Assembly: GCF_000517105.1 (NCBI RefSeq)
Contig: NZ_KI912148.1
Span: forward strand, 2,846,490 to 2,910,489
Length of the DNA: 64,000 bases
Direction of reading: 5' to 3'
Source of the DNA: Fischerella sp. PCC 9605
Lineage (GTDB): Bacteria > Cyanobacteriota > Cyanobacteriia > Cyanobacteriales > Nostocaceae
The notes below the pieces were generated by a model, which saw nothing but the letters and a program-made list of their open reading frames with translations, was not told the DNA's origin and ran no database searches. Numbering within the stretch: the stretch's first letter is position 1; every line of letters begins with the position of its first letter. Made by a program: the position numbers and the translations under genes. Below are positions 8,698-18,521 of this stretch, one piece after another.

Positions 8698-9639
8698 ATG
8701 ACGCCAGAAGTAATTGGTATTGACTTAGGGGGAACAGCAATTAAGCTGGGGCGATTTACAGTTGATGGCACTTGCCTAAAATCTTTAACTGTTGCGACTC
8801 CCCAACCAGCAACCCCAGAAGCAGTAATAGCAGTGATGGTAGATGCGATCGCACAACTCGATCCTGAAAATCAGGCTGTTGCCATTGGTGTTGGTACTCC
8901 TGGCCCTGCGGATGCAGCTGGACGCATTGCCAAAGTCTCCATTAACCTGCCAGGATGGCACGATGTCCCCCTTGCTGATGCTTTAGAAGCGAAAATTGGC
9001 AAACCTGCTATTGTTGCTAATGATGCCAATTGTGCTGGTTTAGGGGAAGCTTGGTTAGGAACCGGTCGCCACTTTCAAAATTTCATCTTGCTGACTTTAG
9101 GAACAGGCGTTGGTGGTGCGATTATCCTTGATGGCAAATTGTTTATAGGGCATTACGGGGCAGCTGGCGAGTTAGGTTTAATCAGCTTCAACCCTAATGG
9201 GCCAATCTGTAATAGTGGTAATCAAGGTTCTTTAGAACAGTATGTTTCTGTCATCGCAATCCGCCGCCGCACTGGAAAAGAACCAGCCGAATTGGGGGCT
9301 TTAGCAAAAGCAGGAGACGCCAAAGCTTTGACATTTTGGCAAGAATACGGTAGAGATTTGGGTACCGGTTTAACAAGTTTAATGTACGTGCTAACGCCAG
9401 AAGCGATCGTCATTGGTGGCGGTGTCAGCGCTAGCGCCGAATTTTTCTTACCAGCTGCCAAAGCCGAAATTGAGAAGCGAGTTTTACCCACCTCTCGCGT
9501 AGGTTTGCAAATCTTGCCAGCTGAGTTAGGTAATAGTGCAGGCATGTTGGGTGCAGCAAAATTGGCATGGCAGAAGGTTAGAGGGGGGAGTGGGAGATGG
9601 GGAGATGGGGAGATGGGGAAAATAACTAATGACCAATGA
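8698..9639 (+). CDS. ROK-family sugar kinase (glucokinase-like)
   Basis: About 313 residues from ATG 8698; the TTG at 8674 is a less likely start because the fold begins MTPEVIGIDLGGTAIKLG. Visible motifs: phosphate-1 DLGGTAIKLG, the substrate loop VGTPGPAD, catalytic Asp in IVANDANCAGLGE, phosphate-2 LTLGTGVGGAII, and adenosine IVIGGGVSAS. The ROK signature normally CxCGxxGCxE reads CNSGNQGSLEQY, so the Zn-binding cysteines are mostly replaced by Ser or Asn. Predicted to phosphorylate glucose or a related sugar with ATP. The last ~18 residues (GGSGRWGDGEMGK...) are encoded by a GGGAGATG STRR and look like a repeat-derived tail. Confidence 0.88.
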   Translation: MTPEVIGIDLGGTAIKLGRFTVDGTCLKSLTVATPQPATPEAVIAVMVDAIAQLDPENQAVAIGVGTPGPADAAGRIAKVSINLPGWHDVPLADALEAKIGKPAIVANDANCAGLGEAWLGTGRHFQNFILLTLGTGVGGAIILDGKLFIGHYGAAGELGLISFNPNGPICNSGNQGSLEQYVSVIAIRRRTGKEPAELGALAKAGDAKALTFWQEYGRDLGTGLTSLMYVLTPEAIVIGGGVSASAEFFLPAAKAEIEKRVLPTSRVGLQILPAELGNSAGMLGAAKLAWQKVRGGSGRWGDGEMGKITNDQ

Positions 9640-9653
9640 CTAATGACTAATGA

Positions 9654-11858
9654 CTAATGACCATTGACCAATTCAATTTTTTGCAAATCTTGCAGTACTT
9701 CGGTGGCAGATTGATAGCGATCGCTAAAATGGTAGCGCACCATCTTATCTAAAATCGCTGCCAATTTTTCGCTAACTTTCGTCCCATGACGCCATTCTAT
9801 AGTGCCAGTTTCGGGATGAGGATGAAGTTCGTGTGGCATTATCCCGGTTATTGCTTGAATGGCAATCATCCCCAAAGCGTAAATATCGCTGCACAAGCGG
9901 GGATGACCTGCAAATTGTTCTGGTGGTGCATAACCCCGCGTACCAATAGCTACTGTTGCCAATTCGGTCTGTTCCGCTGTTGGTGGTTGCATCATCTTGA
10001 CTGCACCAAAGTCAATAAGCACCAAGCGATTATCCGTATCGCATCTAATAATATTACTCGGTTTGATATCTCGATGAATGACGCGATGTTCGTGAACAAA
10101 CGCCAGAACTTCTAAAATCCCTTTAAGCATCTCGATGACAAAAGATTCATTTTGTACGTCATGATTTGGTGGTAATTCTTCACTGAGGGCATGTCCAGAA
10201 ATATATTCTTGTACTAAATAAAATTCATTATTTTCTTCAAAATATGCCAGTAGTTCTGGAATTTGATGATGTTTCCCCAGAACTTCTAAAATTTCTGCTT
10301 CTGCATCAAATAATCTTCTGGCAACTTGCATAAATTTTGTATCTCTGCGGGCTGGCATTAGTTGTTTCACCACACAAATAGGACTGCCTGGGCGCTGCGT
10401 ATCTTTTGCTAAATAAGTACAACCAAATCCACCCGAACCAAGTACTTTTGTGATTTGGTAACGTCCACCTAAAATAAAGTCACCAGTTGTTTTTTCCGTG
10501 TTATCAAGCGTGGTAGAAGAGTGAACGTGCTTGTCGTAGATGTGTGTAGTTTCTTTTAACAGTGTATTTAACTGTTCTATGGCTTCTTTTTGTTTTTCAA
10601 CTTGCTGGATAATTACTTTAGTTTGTTGTTGAGTTTGGTAGCTAGTGTAAGCCATAACACTAACACTACTCAAGACAACAGCTAGAGCAGGCGGTATCAA
10701 AGGCATCCACACCCCTTGCAAAAACAACAAATAGCACACACCCACCAAGCCACTCAAAGATACGCCACCAGCCAAACCCAGGCGCAAGGGATATTGCAAC
10801 TGCCATGCTAAGACACTACCCACTAATGCCCAGCCCAACACCCATAAAGCTTCTACCCAGTCGGGTAAGTACCAAATAAGGGGTCGCTCATTCAGTACTG
10901 CACTGATAATCTGACTCGCCATCTGTGCATGAATGAAGACAGCTGGCATTCTCGGTGGATGCTGTGGTGAAGCGCTGTAGGGTGTATAAAAGCCCGGATG
11001 GAGGCTACGGGCAGTAGTACCGACGATAACGAGACGATCTTTTACCCAATTGGGATCTACCCGACCTTGCAAAACTTGTGTAACAGTTACTTGTTGGGCA
11101 AAATGAGAGGGATCGCGGTAATTTAGAAGTATTTGATAGCCCCTTGCATCTATGTTTTCATAGCCACCTGAATTCTCTTGCAAAGGTGGAAATGAATTTT
11201 TACCCAAGTAAAAATGTCCTGTGTCGGTAAAATCGAATTCGATACCTTGTCTTTCTAAATAATTAATTGCTAGTAAGGCAGCAAATGAAATTTGTGTTGT
11301 ACATTTTTTGTCATTGGAACCAGCAAATAACAAACTGCGACGAACAACGCCATCATCGTCAGAAATTACATCGCTAAAGCCGACTTGGTTAATTGGGAAA
11401 TTTGGCGGCGGTGGAATTTCTGAGCTATCTATGCTGCTGAATGTACAATAAGTAATAACGTTATCCAGATTTTTAAGACTAGCCCCCAAATTTTTCTGTT
11501 TAGAACGGTCGATACTTAACCCAATCACACGCGGTTGATAGGATTGTAATTTCGCCAACAATTGATTGATAGTGTTATCTGGCAGAGAAATAGCTTCTGA
11601 CTTTAAATCATCTTCAGTAACGGTAACTAATAAAATCCGAGGGTCTAATGCTTCAGGGGGGCGTAGCCGCAACATCTGGTCATAAGCGCTTAATTCCCAA
11701 GCCTGCAACCATTTTAGATGGCGAATACCCAGTATTAACATGGTGACTCCCACACTGGTTACAAGAATAGTTTGCAGCCAGTTTTTAGTGGTAGTGTCCT
11801 GAGGACGCTTATCTTTTGTGAAAGTAGCACGAAATTTCCTGAATAGTCCTGTAATCAC
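9654..11858 (-). CDS. CHASE2 sensor domain Ser/Thr protein kinase
   Basis: 734 residues from a GTG start. One TM helix near residues 28-46 leads into a periplasmic CHASE2 sensor domain (~50-320). Three closely spaced TM helices (~330-410) and a Gln-rich linker follow, then a Hanks-type kinase domain (~465-725). Kinase motifs: glycine loop LGSGGFGCTYLA, VAIK-equivalent CVVKQL, catalytic HRDIKPSNI, DFGAVK, and P+1 region GTRGYAPPEQFAG. Anchored in the cytoplasmic membrane with the kinase inside, it should couple an extracytoplasmic signal to protein phosphorylation. Ligand and substrates are unknown. This CHASE2-kinase architecture is common in filamentous cyanobacteria. Confidence 0.92.
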   Translation of the reverse strand: MITGLFRKFRATFTKDKRPQDTTTKNWLQTILVTSVGVTMLILGIRHLKWLQAWELSAYDQMLRLRPPEALDPRILLVTVTEDDLKSEAISLPDNTINQLLAKLQSYQPRVIGLSIDRSKQKNLGASLKNLDNVITYCTFSSIDSSEIPPPPNFPINQVGFSDVISDDDGVVRRSLLFAGSNDKKCTTQISFAALLAINYLERQGIEFDFTDTGHFYLGKNSFPPLQENSGGYENIDARGYQILLNYRDPSHFAQQVTVTQVLQGRVDPNWVKDRLVIVGTTARSLHPGFYTPYSASPQHPPRMPAVFIHAQMASQIISAVLNERPLIWYLPDWVEALWVLGWALVGSVLAWQLQYPLRLGLAGGVSLSGLVGVCYLLFLQGVWMPLIPPALAVVLSSVSVMAYTSYQTQQQTKVIIQQVEKQKEAIEQLNTLLKETTHIYDKHVHSSTTLDNTEKTTGDFILGGRYQITKVLGSGGFGCTYLAKDTQRPGSPICVVKQLMPARRDTKFMQVARRLFDAEAEILEVLGKHHQIPELLAYFEENNEFYLVQEYISGHALSEELPPNHDVQNESFVIEMLKGILEVLAFVHEHRVIHRDIKPSNIIRCDTDNRLVLIDFGAVKMMQPPTAEQTELATVAIGTRGYAPPEQFAGHPRLCSDIYALGMIAIQAITGIMPHELHPHPETGTIEWRHGTKVSEKLAAILDKMVRYHFSDRYQSATEVLQDLQKIELVNGH

Positions 11859-11964
11859 AGTTTTGTGGCAAGTAGCCCAAATTTGGTAGATGGTGCAGAC
11901 AGGGAATTACCCCAAGTATTCTCAATGTAGCAAGTTGTTGGTGGTTAGTAGTTAGTAGTTAGTT

Positions 11965-11992
11965 GTAGAGACGTGCCATGGCACGTCTCTAC
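11965..11992. repeat. Perfect 28-bp palindrome, GTAGAGACG family
   Basis: GTAGAGACGTGCCA followed by its exact reverse complement. It is flanked by GTTAGTAGTTAGTAG-type STRR copies (11941-12005). Same arms as the palindrome at 7181. The 11859-12243 spacer otherwise contains no ORF that I can support; it is the divergent promoter region of the kinase and epimerase genes. Confidence 0.8.
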
Positions 11993-12204
11993 ATTGGGTA
12001 GTGGTTAGCAATTGGCCATAATATCAAGTCCGGATCATCAATTTATGTCCCTACTGCGATGCTCCGAAGGAGCGGTCTTTGACCATCGCAACTATTAGGT
12101 AATACCCCAATTACCAATTACCCATTACCACACGGGCGGATAGTATAAGTGTTCAAACGGACATGATATCAGTCACTTGTAGTCTATCCACAGCAAGGCG
12201 ATAA

Positions 12205-13425
<1,221 letters not shown>

Positions 13426-13494
13426 TTGGTGCTGATAGTTGCGGAATTAGAGAGGTGCTGGGCGATCGCTGAATAAGACCAAAATGCGATCGCG

Positions 13495-14693
13495 CTAATT
13501 AAATGATTGCGAATCTGGATTGTTGGAAGCGTAACGAGTAAGTGTTTCACGAGCTGCTTTTTGATGTTGTTCAACCAGTTTTGGAGGGGATCTAAACTCG
13601 GCATGACCCATGAATTTATAAACCCAACGACAAAATTCATCAAACGATCTTTCAGGCAATTTGACTGTGTAATCAACATAAGCAGGTTTCCCATCTTTAG
13701 TTTTTGGTCCTTTTTGAATTTTTTGATTTGGATGACGATTGTCACCCTCCAGAATATATCCCATCACCTCTGGGTAAAAACGAACAGTCACCTCCACAAA
13801 CTCTAACTCTCCCCGCCTCTCTAGTTTCTGATCTTCTAATTTTCCGAGACTGAGCCCCCAACCAGCTTCCAAAAGCTGTTGTGCCACTTTGAGACTCTTC
13901 AGTTGAAGATCTGAACCTCGATCTTTACTAGACAGTATCTTAAAGTGGTCATTAAACCGATCAAGTCTAGATACTTCCAAGTGTCCAGTCTTGTAATCCT
14001 CGTGTAATAGATACCAAGCAATATCCGCATAGATAAGTTGCAGTGGATAAATATCAATGTACTTGGGGCTTCTATTTTTGTGGGGCTGCGACAACGAAGG
14101 AGTTGTATCGCCTGTCCTTTTACAATTGCTAATTCCAACTCCTCCATCTTCTCAAACAAAGTTTCCCGGTACTTATTTCGGGACATCATTTCTTCAGGGT
14201 TAGTATAAACAATAGAGTGAGCAATATGAGCTCGCACTGGATAAAACAATTCACTTTGCTGGTGTAGTCCCCCTAATCGTCGCGTTAGTCTTTGATAGAT
14301 CTGGCTAATTTGAGGATCTTGCTGATACTCCGCTTGAGATTGGAGAGCATTCAGGGCTACTTGTAACTCTTCACGGTTCAATGCTCCAGTCCCGAGGTAA
14401 TATCCATACCGATAGGGTCGCCGATCAAGAAGGCGATAGTGGCGAAGAATTTTCAGATCTTTGCGAATCGTGTGAATTGAATAGTCTGGTAGATCAATAC
14501 CTATTTCTTTAGCTAACTCCTGGAGTTGCTTTATCACCGCGTGCATAGCATTGTGGTGATTTCCCGCACGTTTTGGATTCATTGGATCAACACAGCCGAC
14601 ACCGGGATATAATGCAAATGTACTAATCAGCAACATTAACCGCTCAAAAGTAGCAAGCGCGGTGTAAGGATGAGTTATAGTTCGCTGGCTCAC
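13495..14693 (-). pseudogene. WYL-domain transcriptional regulator, frameshifted
   Basis: Two overlapping minus-strand frames together encode one regulator. The first frame (from 14693) gives a helix-turn-helix N-terminus (LPDYSIHTIRKDLKILRHYRLL, then RRPYRYGYYLGTGALNREEL). It continues to KMEELELAIVKGQAIQLLR near 14095. The WYL-like continuation (IDIYPLQLIYADIAWYLLHEDY to SFDEFCRWVYKFMGH) lies in another frame ending at 13495. The shift falls at ~14080-14096, with no long homopolymer there. WYL regulators often bind a ligand and repress neighbouring genes, including phage-defence operons. This one is divergent to the island at 14876. Either a decayed repressor or a single base error in the assembly. 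Confidence 0.8.
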
Positions 14694-14875
14694 CGTAAAG
14701 ATGTCAAATTTAAGAAAGTATTATCTTTTAGTTTCCAGGATAGATGAAAACCTTGCCACAGTAGATTTCTCAAATATATTTTTTTTCAACCCCAATATCA
14801 TGAATTATTAGCTTTTGGGCTAAGCATCTAGATAAGATTCTGTTCAAATACAGCGATATTAGAGGCTTAGAACAA

Positions 14876-16180
14876 ATGCAGAATTGTCCTTCTTGTGGGT
14901 ACAACCTACCCAGTGGAGAAAAATATTTTTACTGTCCGAATTGCCTAACGCAATTACGATGCAAGCAATGTCACACAGCATTAATCTCAGGTGCAAAAGG
15001 GTGTGTGATGTGTGGTACTCCCGTTGGTAAGGGAGAAGCAGTTTCACTGCTCGACAGTAGTAATGTTTCTAGCACTGCTATTAACACATTGTTGTTTGTA
15101 GAAAATAGTAGAGGTCACTCACGCGAATTTCGAGCTTCCTTAACTAATGAGGTAGGAACTGCCTTAGGTGGTGCTGCGCTTGCGGCAATTATAGGTGGTC
15201 GTGTCCCTTCAGTAAAATCCAATAACGGTCGTTCTGCAACCCGTGATGTCACCGAAGTAGAAGCACAACAACTCTCTTTGCTTGACTCTAACTTCGATCC
15301 TGGAGACAGCAAAACTGTAGTTGATGTTGCAGATCAGATACCTGCTGCACTCGGTTTGGATGCAGAGAAATTAAAACAAATATTTCGCTACAGTGGTGAA
15401 CATTTGCAGCTTATGGAAACGCGACTGAAGGCTGCTAACAAATTAGATGCTGCACGGCGATTAACCCAGCTCGTTCTTTTATATGCGCTTGATGTTCAAG
15501 CTCGGAATGAAATTCCTCGCACCGAACTAAATGACATTCTCAGAAGAGTTGGACTGTATGACTCTAATACTGCGACATGGATTGGTAAGAGTGGGGATCT
15601 AATTGTTGAGAATGAAATGGTTGGACTCCGATTATCAGGACAAGAGAAAGCTCGAAAAGTTCTTGCTGAGGTTCTTGACTCCAATATCCCAAATAAGTGG
15701 AATCTGAGTACAGGAGCAGCCCGAGGTGGTAAATCAGTTTCTAAGACAGATGAGGATACGGAAAACACTACCAACAGTAGCAACCGTAAAAATAAGGTTT
15801 TTTCTAAAGATGTAGAGTCTTGGGTTGCTGCTTGGAAATTACTTGCTTTTGATATGGATATACTTGCGGCATTAAAAGAACGCTCGGTCACACAAAAGGG
15901 CTTCTTTGGTCTGTGGGCAATTACTAAGGCAACAAATAATGCTGAAACAGTAGTTTCCAGTTACAAGCTAGCACAGTTCTTATACTTAGGGCTGGGAATC
16001 AAAGTAGATGAACGTAACCTTGAACGTAGATTACAAGCAGCCTCTGGCAAAGGCAGCTTGATTAAAGTTCAAAGTGGATTCCAGTTACTAACACCAGGTG
16101 TGGCGGAAGTCGAGAAAGTAATGGGATTTATACAAAGCAATTCGCCAGATGATTCAACCTCAAACCATGATGAGGTGTAG
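14876..16180 (+). CDS. Double zinc-ribbon protein of unknown function
   Basis: 434 residues, not recognised. Residues ~1-50 hold two zinc ribbons made from CPSC, CPNC, CKQC and CVMC. A short Gly/Ala-rich hydrophobic stretch (VGTALGGAALAAIIGG, ~92-107) follows. Residues ~150-265 are helical and end in a winged-helix-like segment (RTELNDILRRVGLYDSNTATW...MVGLRLSGQEKARKVLAEVL). After a polar Ser/Asn/Lys linker (~275-305) comes a second helical part (SWVAAWKLLAFDMDILAALK to FQLLTPGVAEVEKVM), also resembling a winged helix. The next gene starts two bases after the stop codon, so the two are surely co-transcribed. It lies opposite a WYL regulator. Possibly a DNA- or nucleoprotein-binding component of an accessory system; no function can be assigned. 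Confidence 0.8.
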   Translation: MQNCPSCGYNLPSGEKYFYCPNCLTQLRCKQCHTALISGAKGCVMCGTPVGKGEAVSLLDSSNVSSTAINTLLFVENSRGHSREFRASLTNEVGTALGGAALAAIIGGRVPSVKSNNGRSATRDVTEVEAQQLSLLDSNFDPGDSKTVVDVADQIPAALGLDAEKLKQIFRYSGEHLQLMETRLKAANKLDAARRLTQLVLLYALDVQARNEIPRTELNDILRRVGLYDSNTATWIGKSGDLIVENEMVGLRLSGQEKARKVLAEVLDSNIPNKWNLSTGAARGGKSVSKTDEDTENTTNSSNRKNKVFSKDVESWVAAWKLLAFDMDILAALKERSVTQKGFFGLWAITKATNNAETVVSSYKLAQFLYLGLGIKVDERNLERRLQAASGKGSLIKVQSGFQLLTPGVAEVEKVMGFIQSNSPDDSTSNHDEV

Positions 16181-16182
16181 CT

Positions 16183-16965
16183 ATGCAATTGACATCTCAT
16201 CAACTTATCCAAGAACTCTCAAAAATTGTTGATCCAAATCTTGCCCATGCAGTGGTTGAGTGTTATGTGGAAATGCAACAGCGTTTTCTTGCTGGTGATT
16301 GGCAGCCAACAGAGCTAGATGGAGGTAGGTTTTGTGAAGCAATTTCCCGCTGCCTGCTTCAAATGGATACCGGAAAGGTCGATCATACTAAGTTACCTGG
16401 TAAGGTTCGCGAGGATTTACTGGATAAGAACGGTCATCACAGATTGGGATACAAAGATCGATATCACATTGCTAAAGTCATTGAAGTAGTTTATAAATTC
16501 CGTTCCGATCGCGGTGCAGTTCACATCTCAACGGAGTACACAGCAAATTATATGGACTCAATGCTGGTACTCCATGCCAGCAAATGGATTTTTGCAGAAT
16601 TTTTGCGTTTGGCTTGGAATCAGGATCGTCAAGTTGTTGCAGAAGTTATTGCTCAGATTGTTCAATTGGAACACTCTATTATTCACGAACTTGATGGAAA
16701 ACCGTTAGTTTTAATTAAGGATATTTCTGCAATAGATGAGGTGTTACTCCTCTTGTTTCATGCAGATAATAATCGTTTAAGTCGTACCGAATTGCGTGAA
16801 CAGGCTGCCAATCAAAAACCTCAAACTGTGAGTGTTGCAATATCAAGGTTGATTAGGATAAAAGATATTCGACCTATTGGTACCAATGAAGTTGCCCTTA
16901 CACCCAATGGACAGAAACGAATTATTGAGCAAATACTACCCAAACTCCAATCCCAGAAGAACTAG
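16183..16965 (+). CDS. Unrecognised protein with Abi-C/HEPN-like segment and winged helix
   Basis: 260 residues, starting 2 nt after the zinc-ribbon gene. Residues ~1-110 are helical (IVDPNLAHAVVECYVEMQQRFLAGDW). Residues ~108-150 read VYKFRSDRGAVHISTEYTANYMDSMLVLHASKWIFAEFLR. The Arg-x-x-Arg-Gly-x-x-His spacing followed by an alanine-rich helix resembles HEPN or abortive-infection C-terminal (Abi_C) segments. This is pattern resemblance only. The C-terminus (~190-255: NRLSRTELREQAANQKPQTVSVAISRLIRIKDIRPIG...LTPNGQKRIIEQI) looks like a winged helix. Together these features fit an effector or regulator of a defence-type locus, but the family is unknown to me. Confidence 0.75.
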   Translation: MQLTSHQLIQELSKIVDPNLAHAVVECYVEMQQRFLAGDWQPTELDGGRFCEAISRCLLQMDTGKVDHTKLPGKVREDLLDKNGHHRLGYKDRYHIAKVIEVVYKFRSDRGAVHISTEYTANYMDSMLVLHASKWIFAEFLRLAWNQDRQVVAEVIAQIVQLEHSIIHELDGKPLVLIKDISAIDEVLLLLFHADNNRLSRTELREQAANQKPQTVSVAISRLIRIKDIRPIGTNEVALTPNGQKRIIEQILPKLQSQKN

Positions 16966-17164
16966 CTTTGTACCCATATGAAAAAGCGATCGGGTTAAAG
17001 TTGTGGAAATTAATCGGAATACGGGTTAATTTAGATACTAGGTAGCCAAGCTAAATGTTAAACTGGGGAGCTTGGTCTTTCAGATGAGAGTAAATAATTT
17101 TGTACTTTCTGTGCTGAGGGTGTTCTGTATATGGTGAAATTACAGCTGTAAGGATGAGTTATTT

Positions 17165-17845
17165 ATGGAAAGTAGTAAGGAGTTATTTGACTATTGGTAT
17201 AATAGGGTGCAGTTGAAGAACTATCCGCTGATAGAATCATCGGAACATGTCAAGACGCATGAGTTACGTCACGAATGCACTAATTATGATGACCTTCGCC
17301 AAAGCAATGAAGTCCAGGTACTCGAGGAACCAGAGAGAAGCAAGGTAATCGCTATTATAAAGTATGAGTGTACTGCCCGTGTTTTACAAGAGAGAGCAAG
17401 AATTCTTCGGGAAAGAGCAAAACAGTACGAAGATGATTGTAATCAACTAAACCAAGAGCGTTCTCGTCTTGCCAAGCTTATTAAGCTTCTCCAAGAAAAA
17501 CTGTTTGGCAAGGACAAAGAAATCAAAAAATTAGAAGCTCAAGTTGCCGCCTTGCAAGCACGTAACGAAGCACTGCAAAGTGAGGTTGAGAAGAGTAAAG
17601 CTTATAGCGACCTACTTCAAGAATTTGAAAAACTCAAGAAACAGTACGAACAAGTCCAAAAAAGAAGACAGGAATTAGCTAAGAATAATCAGAGTTTAGG
17701 CGGAAGAGTTGCCCATACACAAAGATTTAGGAGAGAGCGGGACGAAGCAAGAGTAATAATTGAAGATCAAAAATATCAAATCAAGAATCTTATTCAGGAA
17801 AATACAAGGCTTCGTGAAGAATTATCAAAGTATATAAATGCATAA
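17165..17845 (+). CDS. Long coiled-coil protein of unknown function
   Basis: 226 residues from ATG 17165. The first ~60 residues (ELFDYWYNRVQLKNYPLIESS) are not coiled coil. From ~75 to 222 there is an almost unbroken heptad-rich, charged helix (LQERARILRERAKQYEDDCNQLNQERSRLAKLIKLLQEKL...EVEKSKAYSDLLQEFEKLKKQYEQVQKRRQEL). No enzymatic motif. A 200-bp gap separates it from the upstream pair, so it may have its own promoter. The 131-residue helical protein follows after 27 nt. Could be a scaffold or oligomerising element of the island, or an unrelated structural protein. Confidence 0.75.
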   Translation: MESSKELFDYWYNRVQLKNYPLIESSEHVKTHELRHECTNYDDLRQSNEVQVLEEPERSKVIAIIKYECTARVLQERARILRERAKQYEDDCNQLNQERSRLAKLIKLLQEKLFGKDKEIKKLEAQVAALQARNEALQSEVEKSKAYSDLLQEFEKLKKQYEQVQKRRQELAKNNQSLGGRVAHTQRFRRERDEARVIIEDQKYQIKNLIQENTRLREELSKYINA

Positions 17846-17872
17846 ACTGAAAAATAAATCAGAGCCAAGGAA

Positions 17873-18268
17873 ATGAAACTATATGAATTAAAAAGCAAAG
17901 TTTTTAAATTGGCTGAAGTCAATACGACTAAGCAGCTTAAGACTCGATATGAAGAAATTAGAGTGCTGGATCTGCGCTACAAAGTATCTTGGGAAAAAGC
18001 ACTTATTATCATCCAGAGCAAAAAAGGTGAACTTGAGGATTGGCTAAACAACCCTCCTGAAGAATATAGAGAGCTTTTTGCTGAAATTGAGACAACTTTG
18101 GAGAGATTTGACAAAAAACTAGTTAAAGTTAAACGCCTGAGTAAAGATATAAACTTAATAGCAAATGATCTAGATGAGTTAGCGGAAGAATGTCAAGATG
18201 AAGCAAAGAATTTAGAGCATGAGGTTGAACTCACTCATCGTATTTCTAAACAAGCAGAGTTGAACTAG
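17873..18268 (+). CDS. Small helical coiled-coil protein of unknown function
   Basis: 131 residues, ATG 17873 with AAGGA six bases upstream, 27 nt after the coiled-coil gene. Predicted almost all alpha-helical. It has lysine-rich heptads (FDKKLVKVKRLSKDINLIANDLDELAEECQDEAKNLEHEVELTHRI) and a tryptophan-containing middle (EKALIIIQSKKGELEDWLNNPP). No domain is recognised. The tight spacing implies an operon with the 226-residue protein, and the two may associate through their coils. Confidence 0.72.
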   Translation: MKLYELKSKVFKLAEVNTTKQLKTRYEEIRVLDLRYKVSWEKALIIIQSKKGELEDWLNNPPEEYRELFAEIETTLERFDKKLVKVKRLSKDINLIANDLDELAEECQDEAKNLEHEVELTHRISKQAELN

Positions 18269-18521
18269 CGAAGTTTTTACTATCTAAACCAGCCTCTTCC
18301 TAAATTGCTTTTGATATATCTAACTTACAACCTGTTTTTAATACACTAAATTTAGAGTAGATGTACGAAGCGTATTGTAATAAATTTTTGAGTACGCCTT
18401 GATACTTGATGCGATCGCAACCAAGACTTGCAACACTTTTATACAGACCTGATGCGACACTTACGCTACGATATCCCCTATTACCTTCGTGCGATCGCGT
18501 GGGGAGTAGTACAGGTCAAAC

